Source: JAWKTM01 sp041399085 (GTDB lineage Bacteria > Planctomycetota > Planctomycetia > Pirellulales > Pirellulaceae). Taken from it: a stretch of 64,000 nucleotides of DNA. The stretch covers positions 1 through 64,000 of the forward strand of contig JAWKTM010000013.1 in the NCBI GenBank assembly GCA_041399085.1, given 5' to 3'. Below are positions 1 through 8,995 of this stretch, piece by piece. The translations under genes and the position numbers were made by a program. Numbering within the stretch: the stretch's first letter is position 1; each line of letters starts with the position of its first letter. The notes under the pieces were generated by a model that was given only the letters and a program-made list of their open reading frames with translations, ran no database searches and had not been told where the DNA came from.

Positions 1-187
1 TTCGTAATTGGGCCCAGTGTGATTCGCGAATAACAAATTTGGCGTCACTCAAACAAGCGCGACACCTGGCCACTGGCCCTACGCGTCCAGGAAGGACACA
101 ACAATCCGTATTGCCGTTCGAAAGTCGCCGCCGGTCGTGCTCGATTTTCGATACCAATGTTCAGAATCCGAGGGAGCGGATCGTGCG

Positions 188-1465
188 ATGCCTAGCCGCC
201 TGCTGTTGAGCGCGATGTTTGTGGTCGCCGTGGCTGGCATCGCGCGAGCCGAAACATGGTCCAGCATTCCTGGCATCAGTTGCGACGCCCCCGGTTGCAC
301 GATGCTGGAAAGCAACAATCTGTTGATCTCGAACCCCAGTTTGTGCGACCAACCGGGCGACCATTGGCGACTCTTCCCGCAAGACCCAAACGGGATCAAT
401 CTGCGCGGTTGGCTTAGCGGCGGGATCGTGGGAAACGTCGACAGCCCAACGAGCCGCTTTCATGGTCCGTATCGAGCCAACGAATTCGTACTGAATCAAC
501 TTTGTCTGGTGGCCGAAAAGACGTTGCCATGTGATGGCATTGGAATCGGCGGCCGGTTGGATTATTTGTTCGGGCAAGACCATTTTGTGGCTCAATCAAC
601 CGGTTGGGAGCTCCGGCAGGATGGAAACTCGCACTGGAATCGCGAACTGTATGGTTCGGCCACACCGCAACTGTACTTAAGTGCTGGCAATGAGGCGATT
701 CACGCGCAGCTAGGACATTTTTATGCCGCCGTTGACTATGAATCACTTCCGGCACCTGAGAACGTCTTCTACTCGAAGTCTTATAGTTACCAATTCGCCG
801 CGCCATTCACGTTTTGGGGTGCGCGAGTCAATTGGACGCCGCTCGATTCACTCTCATTTCAGTTTACGCTGCACAATGGATGGGACGGCTTCGATCGTGT
901 CGAGGATCATCTGGGGTTTCAAGCACGGGTGCGATACGAATCCCAGGATACGGGAATCTGGACGGCTTTCGGAATCACTACGGGCGATGAGTTTAACAAT
1001 GCGGCGGGACTTTTGCCGGGCAATGAAGAACAATTCGCCAACCGCACGCTCTACAGTTGGCAGTTGGGTTTTCCGCTAGGCTGCCAGACGCAGTATGTGA
1101 TCCATCACTGGTTTGGGCTTCAACAGAATGGTGCGATCGGCGGCGAGCGAGCAGATTGGTATGGAGTGAACCAGTATCTGTACTACACGATTGACGACTG
1201 TTGGAAGCTCGGCGGGCGGTTCGAGTGGTTTCGGGACGAGGAGGGGACGCGCGCCGGATTGAATCGGCCGAGCAATCCTAACAAAGCTCCTTTGCGAGGC
1301 AGTTTCTATTCCCTCACGCTGGGACTGAACTGGACTCCTCTGCCGAACTTTGCCCTGCGTCCCGAATTTCGAGCCGATATCTTCGATGGCTCAGCGCTGC
1401 CTTACGATGATGGAACGAGCGACACACAATTCACGATCGGCCTGGATGGCGTCGTGCTCTTCTAA
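188..1465 (+). CDS. Outer-membrane beta-barrel porin, bbp2/OmpL-like
   Basis: A probable outer-membrane pore protein of the planctomycete beta-barrel porin-2 type. The start at 188 gives a clean signal peptide of about 21 residues ending Ala-Arg-Ala before ETWSS; an upstream start at 137 would bury it. The mature part has the family pattern: an early GWLSGG-type strand, the YLFGQD stretch, a run of alternating aromatic strands, a strand with WTPL near the C terminus and a terminal phenylalanine (GVVLF), as expected for barrel insertion. The N-terminal part of the mature protein carries three cysteines (SCDAPGC, SLCD). It converges on the esterase gene, overlapping its end by 4 bases. The substrate cannot be read from sequence. 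Confidence 0.8.
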   Translation: MPSRLLLSAMFVVAVAGIARAETWSSIPGISCDAPGCTMLESNNLLISNPSLCDQPGDHWRLFPQDPNGINLRGWLSGGIVGNVDSPTSRFHGPYRANEFVLNQLCLVAEKTLPCDGIGIGGRLDYLFGQDHFVAQSTGWELRQDGNSHWNRELYGSATPQLYLSAGNEAIHAQLGHFYAAVDYESLPAPENVFYSKSYSYQFAAPFTFWGARVNWTPLDSLSFQFTLHNGWDGFDRVEDHLGFQARVRYESQDTGIWTAFGITTGDEFNNAAGLLPGNEEQFANRTLYSWQLGFPLGCQTQYVIHHWFGLQQNGAIGGERADWYGVNQYLYYTIDDCWKLGGRFEWFRDEEGTRAGLNRPSNPNKAPLRGSFYSLTLGLNWTPLPNFALRPEFRADIFDGSALPYDDGTSDTQFTIGLDGVVLF

Positions 1466-3882
1466 GGAGTCGGACGATTCAACTTCGTGAAAATCCATTC
1501 CGCTACATTGGATGTATCGTCCAACCATTGCGGTGAGGCCTTTGCGGCCGTGTAAATCGTCCGCGAGGAATCCTCGGTTGCCAGACGATTTCCGCCATCG
1601 ACCAAGCGATGCACGGCTATTGGCGTATCGCCGAAAGCGCCGGCGATTTCTGGTAGATCCGTGCTCGCTAATAGACCAGGAACGACCACATCGTGTGGAA
1701 TGGTCACATACGGTGAATCCAGCACGCTGGCGAAATGGGACAATCCACCCTCGATGTACACGGCATCGACCGAGTCTTCATAGAGTGCGATCAAGAGGGC
1801 CAGCAGACCTCCTAGAGGTTCGGACTGGAGCGGTCGATCGTCGATGCCGCGGGGGACGGCCAAAGTCGCTTCGGCCGAGTTGGTTGGAGCGAGCGAGACG
1901 CCGCAGATAGCCATCTGGCTGCTGTTCAAATCATCGCGGGATTGCAGCCAGCGCAGAATGCTACGCGCGTCGCTCAAACGCAGTCCGACGGTTGTCTCGC
2001 CGAGCATCAATTCGCTGGAGGATAACGAGGTCGCATAACTTTGCCGCTCACGTCCATTGTCGGGCGACGTTTCCCCCACGCCTCTTAAATCACAAAACGC
2101 GACGGCGATGCCACGCTGCAGGAGGCCGCCGATCTGCTTGGATTTGGCCCGTAGCAAATCAGCTTTTCCCGACTGCGATACGAACAGAGCAACGGGAGAA
2201 CGTTTTGCGTGCGACGAAGACTTGGGCTTCAACAAGATAGTGGGTAAGGTGATGCCCGTGGCAGTTTCCAATTGCAGAAACTCATATTCGACTTCACTGG
2301 ACTCCCACGATTCCGTGCGTCGCTGGACAATTCGCACGGGCTGCGGTTCGATACTGCCAAGCAGCGATTTGAGAGTGGTCCGCAATTTGGCTTTGGAGGC
2401 AGCGGGCGGTGAGCTTGCTTCGTCGTTCGGGGACGAGGCGTTCCGAGACAGGCGTTTGGTATTCGCCGCGTCAAGCAGCACTGCCTGTAGTGGCTGCGGA
2501 TGCAACTCGGTTTGCATTGCTTCGGTCCAGGCCAGCAATTCTTTCGTGTCGCGTCGCGGCCAATTGCCATCGTCGACCACATTGTTAATGCCGCACCATC
2601 GTTGCAGCGCCTGATGGATACGCTCACGATGGTGGCGACCAATATGAGTGCAGTGAGAGGCTTCTTGGGAGCTAAGGCGAACATTGCCATAACCATGAAC
2701 CCAATCGAGTCGCGTCGTATCGTTTGACGCGTCGGAATCGGAGTGCCAAGCGTAGATCTGCTGCAGTCGGCGCCATACCGGATCGTGTTCACGGTCCCAC
2801 GCGAACTCGTGGGCGTAGATCAAACCGCGTGGAGCGACGCTGCCGACGATGGCCCACGGCGCGAAACCATCAGCGGCGCTGCGGCGCAGGTTGCGAGTCG
2901 ACTCCCAGCTTCCGCCGCCGAGATAGTTAAACGCCAACTCCGCATCGGCGGGCAGCGGAAAACGCGTTTCTGGCTGGGGACCGCCAAAGTTGAACGGCGC
3001 GACGACCTTGATTCGTTTGTCCAGCGCCGCCGTGACCGCGACCGGATCGCCTCCGCCGGCGACACTTCCCAACAGAACGATCTTTTGTGGATCGACGTCG
3101 GGTCGAGATAATAGGAGATCCACGCCGCGGCGCAAATCATACACGATTTGACCAATAAGGCTTTCGCCCGCCAAATGAAATTGAATGCCGTTGTCATAGC
3201 GAAAATAATAGTCTTGTCGGCTGACGCGAAAGGATTGGGGGAAATCCTCTTCCGATGCGAACGTGTGCGTGCGCCGCTCGCCGTGACCGATCTGATCCAT
3301 TACGAGCACCACAGAACCGCGACTGGCCCACATTTGCCCCATATCTTGCAGTTCGCCATGCGTCTTGGGCGTGTGATGCGAATGGCAGATGAGAATGCCA
3401 GGGCGAGTGCGTTCAGCGACGTCCGATTTGTCGTCGGTGGCGGGCTCATAAAGGTTGGCGCTAATCCACAATCCAGGGCGGCTATTGAAGAGGATATTGT
3501 GAACGCGCAGGGAGTCGGCCGAATGAGACGCCGTGATATGGATCTTTAGTTCGCCTGGCGGTGCGATGTTTCCCAATGACGCCGCCAGCCTTTCCGTCTT
3601 TTCCTCACGGTAGCGTTTCCAGTCTTCCAGCGATTGGACGCTTCGCCAGTCCGCAATGCTTCGTTCATTGGCCGCTTGGCGTCGGCGCCGCACATCATTC
3701 GGCCACATCTCCCGCAGCGACTTGGCTTCGTCACCTTGCAGGACGTTCGCATCCAGGGTTCGTAGAGCCTCAACAATCTGGGCCGATTCGTCAGCTAGGC
3801 ATGTGCCCGTACAAAAGGCAAAGATGCCGAACGCTAATAACAACGGAGCTTGGCGGAGCAGTTGTCGGCGAGAAGCATTCAT
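1462..3882 (-). CDS. Exported two-domain alpha/beta hydrolase (acetyl-xylan-esterase-like)
   Basis: A secreted protein of about 806 residues with two alpha/beta-hydrolase domains, the type annotated as Abhydrolase_7 or acetyl xylan esterase. I place the start at 3882, where SRRQLLRQ and a hydrophobic stretch form a twin-arginine-like signal; five more residues are possible upstream. Domain one (about 110-400) has the ICHSHH and MDQIGHGERR strands. Where a GxSxG nucleophile is expected (about residue 272) it reads GSVAGGG, with no serine at the usual place. Domain two (about 500-800) has CDLRGVGE and a GVSLA motif that could supply a nucleophile. The related protein at 17971-19968 shows the opposite arrangement. 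Substrate unknown; a carbohydrate ester is a guess from the family. Confidence 0.75.
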   Translation of the reverse strand: MNASRRQLLRQAPLLLAFGIFAFCTGTCLADESAQIVEALRTLDANVLQGDEAKSLREMWPNDVRRRRQAANERSIADWRSVQSLEDWKRYREEKTERLAASLGNIAPPGELKIHITASHSADSLRVHNILFNSRPGLWISANLYEPATDDKSDVAERTRPGILICHSHHTPKTHGELQDMGQMWASRGSVVLVMDQIGHGERRTHTFASEEDFPQSFRVSRQDYYFRYDNGIQFHLAGESLIGQIVYDLRRGVDLLLSRPDVDPQKIVLLGSVAGGGDPVAVTAALDKRIKVVAPFNFGGPQPETRFPLPADAELAFNYLGGGSWESTRNLRRSAADGFAPWAIVGSVAPRGLIYAHEFAWDREHDPVWRRLQQIYAWHSDSDASNDTTRLDWVHGYGNVRLSSQEASHCTHIGRHHRERIHQALQRWCGINNVVDDGNWPRRDTKELLAWTEAMQTELHPQPLQAVLLDAANTKRLSRNASSPNDEASSPPAASKAKLRTTLKSLLGSIEPQPVRIVQRRTESWESSEVEYEFLQLETATGITLPTILLKPKSSSHAKRSPVALFVSQSGKADLLRAKSKQIGGLLQRGIAVAFCDLRGVGETSPDNGRERQSYATSLSSSELMLGETTVGLRLSDARSILRWLQSRDDLNSSQMAICGVSLAPTNSAEATLAVPRGIDDRPLQSEPLGGLLALLIALYEDSVDAVYIEGGLSHFASVLDSPYVTIPHDVVVPGLLASTDLPEIAGAFGDTPIAVHRLVDGGNRLATEDSSRTIYTAAKASPQWLDDTSNVAEWIFTKLNRPTP

Positions 3883-4013
3883 ACGAGTTGACTCCACGGA
3901 TAGATGTGCCTGGGAGCTAACGCACCGCGTGCGTCGACCGACTTTGCGAAAGTCAGCTTTGTCGGCGAACGTTTGTGTCAGAGCCTACGGCTTGGCGCGG
4001 CCGTTCGCAAATT

Positions 4014-4385
4014 TCAATCGTCGTCGCTGGCGACATGGGATCGTGGGCGGCGGGCGGAGAAGATTCCACGAACGAAAAACATTGTGGAGAAATATAAGGC
4101 CGATCCGAAAATCACCGCTCCCGCGACGCAGGTGCTGAAGTAGTCGCGCAGCAGCACCAGCGTGGGTGGTTCGGCACTGCGTGGCACTCGGCGCGTGACC
4201 GGACCTTCGCCAGCCGCTTGGCGTTTCGCGTCGTCGACGAACGCTTGCCACTGCTCTTGCGCACCGGCCGATTCAAACGATTCGATCAGGCCCGGCCGCA
4301 TGGAGTAAAGCGCGTACAGCAGGGCGGCGATCGTTACGCCGTATCCGATCAACCAGCCGATATTGGCGGGCGTGAGCCACTTCAT
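4014..4385 (-). CDS. Small membrane protein, unknown function
   Basis: I do not recognise this 123-residue protein. The start at 4385 (MKWLTPANIGW) is preferred because the upstream extension is polar and unlike a leader. Two membrane segments are visible: about residues 8-27 (IGWLIGYGVTIAALLYALY) and 85-105 (GAVIFGSALYFSTMFFV). Between them lies a soluble stretch with GAQEQWQAFVDD, and the tail is charged (ARRPRSHVASDDD). It sits 17 bases downstream of no obvious partner and upstream of the M20 gene end on the same strand only by distance, so operon membership is unclear. Typical of short planctomycete membrane proteins with no assigned role. Confidence 0.6.
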   Translation of the reverse strand: MKWLTPANIGWLIGYGVTIAALLYALYSMRPGLIESFESAGAQEQWQAFVDDAKRQAAGEGPVTRRVPRSAEPPTLVLLRDYFSTCVAGAVIFGSALYFSTMFFVRGIFSARRPRSHVASDDD

Positions 4386-4444
4386 GGGATGAATGTTCGT
4401 GCGATGAACGTCGCGATTCAATTGCACTGGGGCGGAATTAGACG

Positions 4445-5798
4445 TTACGGCTGGAGCAAGTTCAGCGCGGCGGAAGCCATTGTCGTGATGCCGGTGGTGA
4501 GCGCGGGCTCGATGTCCGGATAGAACAGCGGCGAATGCAACGACGGCGGCGTTTGGCCGAGTTCTTTGTAGCGATCCAGTCGCTTGGCGTCGACCGCTCC
4601 CAGACGGTACATCAAGATCGGCACGCCGGCGCGACCGTAGCGGCTGAAGTCCTCGCCGCCCATCGAGGGTTCGACTTGTTCGACTCGGTCCTTGCCCAGC
4701 AACGATTCAAAGTGCTTGCCGATGCGTCCGGCCAACTCCTCGCTGTTAAACAGAGCCGGCGTGCCTTCCGACACTTCGATCGTCGGTTCCGGAGCACCCG
4801 CCGCGATGGCGACGCCTTTCGCTTTGCGGCGGATCGCTTCGAGAATCTGGGAGCGAACTTCGTCCGTATAGCTCCGCACGGTTAGTTGCAGATGACAGTC
4901 GTTGCCGATGATATTGTGCTTGGTTCCACCGTGGATCGAGCCGACGGTGACGACAGCCGGTTCGATCGGTTTAACTTCGCGGCTGACGATCGTTTGCAAG
5001 GCCAGAATCAATTGAGCCGCTTGGACGATCGGATCAACCGTTGTGTCGGGCGCCGCCGTGGCCGCCTTTGCCATGCACCGTGATATCGACGCTGTCGACA
5101 TTGGCCAGCGAATAGCCGGCACGCACGCCGACATTGCCGGCAGCCATGTCGGAGCTGACGTGCAGTGCGATCGCAAAATCCGGCTTGGGGAACTTCTCAA
5201 ACAACCCGTCTTCCAGCATCGCCTTGGCGCCGGCTCCGCGTTCTTCGGCCGGCTGCCCGATCAGCATCAACGTGCCTTTCCATTGATCGCGGTGCGACGC
5301 CATGAAGCGGCCGACGGCGATCAGGTTTGTGATGTGAACATCGTGACCGCAAGCGTGCATGACGCCGACTTCCACGCCGGAATCGTTCTTCACGGTGACT
5401 TGCGACGCATAGGCCAAACCGGTTTGTTCGGCGACCGGCAGCGCGTCGAGGTCCGTTCGCAACATCAGCGTTTGGCCGGGGCCGTTCTTTAGAAGCGCGA
5501 CGACGCCCGTTCCGCCAACCTGAGTCGTCACGTCGAATCCAACCTGCTTCAGTTCCTCGGCGAAGCGGCGAGCCGTCTCTTGTTCGTGGAACGAAAGTTC
5601 GGGGTGCGAATGAAAGTGCCGATAAAGCGTGACCAGTTCGTCGAGATTTTGCTTCGCCCATTCGGCGGGCGTTTCCGCGGTGGCAGACTGGGATACCAGC
5701 ATCAGCCCGGCGGCGAATAGCAAGCTGGCCAAGCCGCTTCGGATGCGGCGGAAGCGGGCGTGAACTCGCGAGACGGATGGGGCAGAGTGATATCGCAT
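4445..5798 (-). pseudogene. M20 family amidohydrolase/carboxypeptidase, frameshifted as sequenced
   Basis: An exported metal-dependent amidohydrolase of the M20 (hippurate hydrolase/IAA-amino-acid hydrolase) type, split over two frames. The first part (5798 down to about 5050) has a signal peptide ending SQSATA, the metal motif HACGHD, and PAEE with the catalytic glutamate. The second part carries the dimerisation domain and the final MGGEDFS metal site. The frame breaks between 5048 and 5057, inside the GKGGHG loop just before PDTTVDPI; one extra base or two missing bases in a GC-rich GGCGGCGCC run explains it. All metal and catalytic motifs are present on the two sides, so a sequencing error or a very recent mutation is more likely than old decay. 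The original enzyme would cleave amide bonds of N-acyl amino acids outside the cytoplasm. Confidence 0.75.
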
Positions 5799-6125
5799 CG
5801 GCGGGCTCCCTGAAAATGAACTGGAATCGGCCGAACAAAGCGGCTGGCGATTCGGCCGGAGGCATGAAGCAGTGTAGTTCCGCGGGCCCGTGGAAGGAAA
5901 CGGATACGAGTGATCGCGTCGAAATCGGCGAGCTGCCTGCCAGCCGCGAGCTTCTCGCCGGGTTGAGACCAGCTCATTTAGGGAGCGAACTCGGACGCAA
6001 TCGCTGAGTTGCGGGCAGAGAGTCCGACAAAAAATTCGTGTGTCACCGCGCGGGGGATTGCGTTAACCGCGACAACCTGCTTAAATCACGCCATATTCAT
6101 TTTCACAGAGGCCTCGTTTGAATTC
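5799..6125. other. Divergent intergenic region, no gene seen
   Basis: This stretch lies between the minus-strand M20 gene and the plus-strand DUF420 gene. I find no convincing protein-coding frame. It must hold promoters for both directions, but no strong sigma70 pair stands out. A plus-strand transcript that ends at the terminator at 6126-6166 would have to start here, so a small RNA or a leader is possible. Confidence 0.4.
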
Positions 6126-6166
6126 GCAGACCCCCGCACTTATTTGCCGGGGTCTGCATTTTTTTT
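6126..6166 (+). terminator. Strong Rho-independent terminator without an upstream plus-strand gene
   Basis: GCAGACCCC at 6126-6134 pairs perfectly with GGGGTCTGC at 6149-6157 across a 14-base loop, followed by A and eight T at 6159-6166. The T run is only on the plus-strand side, so it acts on rightward transcription. The nearest plus-strand gene upstream ends at 1465, so this would end a non-coding RNA or serve as an attenuator 80 bases ahead of the DUF420 gene. Confidence 0.75.
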
Positions 6167-6246
6167 GCGCTGCGATAAACTAGCGGCTCGTAATTTCGAT
6201 CCGCATCTTCCGTGCGCCTGCCTCGCTTTGCCTGCTGACGGACATT

Positions 6247-6798
6247 ATGGAAATCGCTTGCCCGTTCTTGCTGGCTCAGTCCAGCGCTGACCCCGCCGCT
6301 TCGCTGCCTGGCATCAACGGAGTGTTGGGCACGCGCGGGTCGTTGATGATGGACGTCGTCGTGCTTTCGATGCTGGCCGTCGTGCCGCTGATGAGTTGGA
6401 GCATCTATTTGGTGCGCAACCGTCAGCGCTATCAATTGCACAAACAGATTCAGGTGGCTCTGGGCCTCGTGCTGTTGATTGCGGTCACGTTGTTCGAGAT
6501 CGACATTCAATACGTATCGAAATGGGAAGCGCGGGCCGAGGCTTCGCCGTATTACAGTGTCGACCAAGAGTGGAGTTCGCCGGTCGGGATCAGCCTGATC
6601 GTGCATTTGCTGTTCGCGGTACCGACTGCCGTACTGTGGATTTACGTGATCGTGCAAGGGCTGCGGCGGTTTCCGAATCCGCCGATCCCGAGCGATTACA
6701 GTCGGGCTCATGCGCGGTGGGCTTGGCCGGCCGCGATTGGCATGTGCTTGACGGCCGTCACGGGCTGGCTGTTCTATTGGCTGGCGTTCGTGGCTTGA
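6247..6798 (+). CDS. DUF420 family membrane protein
   Basis: An inner-membrane protein of 183 residues belonging to DUF420, a family often found with cytochrome oxidase assembly genes, though none is near here. Four membrane segments are visible at about residues 35-57, 70-87, 115-140 and 155-180. The N terminus carries a short Ala/Ser-rich lead, and the C-terminal segment matches the family signature of a small residue pattern ending TAVTGWLFYWLAF. Conserved histidines (LHKQ, IVHLLF, AHARW) could bind metal or heme. It precedes the DUF6165 gene by 28 bases and so probably shares its transcript. The intrinsic terminator ending at 6166 lies in its presumed leader. The biochemical role is not established. 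Confidence 0.8.
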   Translation: MEIACPFLLAQSSADPAASLPGINGVLGTRGSLMMDVVVLSMLAVVPLMSWSIYLVRNRQRYQLHKQIQVALGLVLLIAVTLFEIDIQYVSKWEARAEASPYYSVDQEWSSPVGISLIVHLLFAVPTAVLWIYVIVQGLRRFPNPPIPSDYSRAHARWAWPAAIGMCLTAVTGWLFYWLAFVA

Positions 6799-6826
6799 AC
6801 GAAGTCCAACAAACGGAGATCCAACC

Positions 6827-7222
6827 ATGTCGCCGACAATTACGGTCGAAGTCGCTCCGGGCGAGTTGATCGACAAGATAACGATCCTGGAAATCAAATC
6901 CGAGCAGATTCAGGACGCGGGCAAGTTGGCGAACGTGCGAATCGAGTTGGCCACGCTCGTGGAAGCCCGCGACGGAGCGATCCCGGCCTCGGAGGAACTG
7001 GAGCGGCTGACTGCCGAACTGAAGGAAATCAACCTCTCGCTATGGCGGATCGAGGACGACATTCGCGATCGTGAACGCGAGAAAGATTTCGGCCCGCGGT
7101 TCATCGAACTAGCGCGAAGCGTGTATCGTACCAATGACCGTCGAGCGGCCGTGAAGCGGTCGATCAACGAGTTGCTCGGGTCGAAGCTGATCGAGGAAAA
7201 GTCGTATCAGCAGTACGAGTAA
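6827..7222 (+). CDS. DUF6165 family protein
   Basis: A soluble 131-residue protein that I recognise as DUF6165. It begins SPTITVEVAPGELIDKITIL and has the conserved stretches LWRIEDDIR, DFGPRFIELAR and VYRTNDRRA. The sequence is highly helical and charged with heptad-like leucine spacing, so a coiled-coil or helical-bundle dimer is likely. No catalytic motif or membrane segment is visible, and it is predicted to be cytoplasmic. In other genomes this family often sits among polysaccharide or sugar-modification genes, but that context is absent here. It lies 28 bases after the DUF420 gene and is probably co-transcribed. Confidence 0.75.
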   Translation: MSPTITVEVAPGELIDKITILEIKSEQIQDAGKLANVRIELATLVEARDGAIPASEELERLTAELKEINLSLWRIEDDIRDREREKDFGPRFIELARSVYRTNDRRAAVKRSINELLGSKLIEEKSYQQYE

Positions 7223-7306
7223 GGTTTGCCTGGTTTGCCAAGCCGATGTCGCAGGTTCGCGAAATTCGCTCCAGGTAGTTGATTCCGTAAAAATTCCGTG
7301 CAGGTT

Positions 7307-7335
7307 TTGACAAATGGATGTCGACTGCGTATGCT
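7307..7335 (+). promoter_or_regulatory. Sigma70-type promoter for the DUF1501 gene block
   Basis: TTGACA at 7307-7312 is a perfect -35 box. After exactly 17 bases comes TATGCT at 7330-7335, matching four of six -10 positions. Transcription would start near 7342 and give a leader of about 200 bases before the start codon at 7546. The rest of 7223-7545 holds no convincing gene. Confidence 0.6.
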
Positions 7336-7545
7336 GTCCTCACGGATCAACGGGAGATGATCGGTTATGCGCACGGTTGCGATGCCGTTTGCCTCCTGCC
7401 CACCCTGGTCCCCCGCCTGAATTTTCCCTCCCAAGAATTACGGCCGGTTGCTGACAGCCTTGTTGTCTGCGGACTCCGGTGGCTTGATTTTGTGATTCAC
7501 TAGCCCCTTGTGATCTTTCGACAGAATCGTTTCGGAGAAACTCGT

Positions 7546-8844
<1,299 letters not shown>

Positions 8845-8860
8845 GACCCAGTTGCGCTTT

Positions 8861-8909
8861 GGCCGGCTCGTCGCACCGCCCCCACCCCCAGCACGAGCCG
8901 GCCTTTTTT
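8861..8909 (+). terminator. Rho-independent terminator between DUF1501 and PPC genes
   Basis: GGCCGGCTCGT at 8861-8871 pairs perfectly with ACGAGCCGGCC at 8893-8903, an 11-base-pair stem with a C-rich 21-base loop, followed by six T at 8904-8909. It starts 17 bases after the DUF1501 stop and ends 86 bases before the PPC-protein start, so it should reduce read-through and allow unequal expression. Confidence 0.8.
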
Positions 8910-8995
8910 CTCCCTCCGGTTTTTGTTCCTGCCCTATCCAATCCCGCCGTTCGCGGCGGTCGAATTCGCTTACCTTTCGGTTTGTGAGGGATCCC

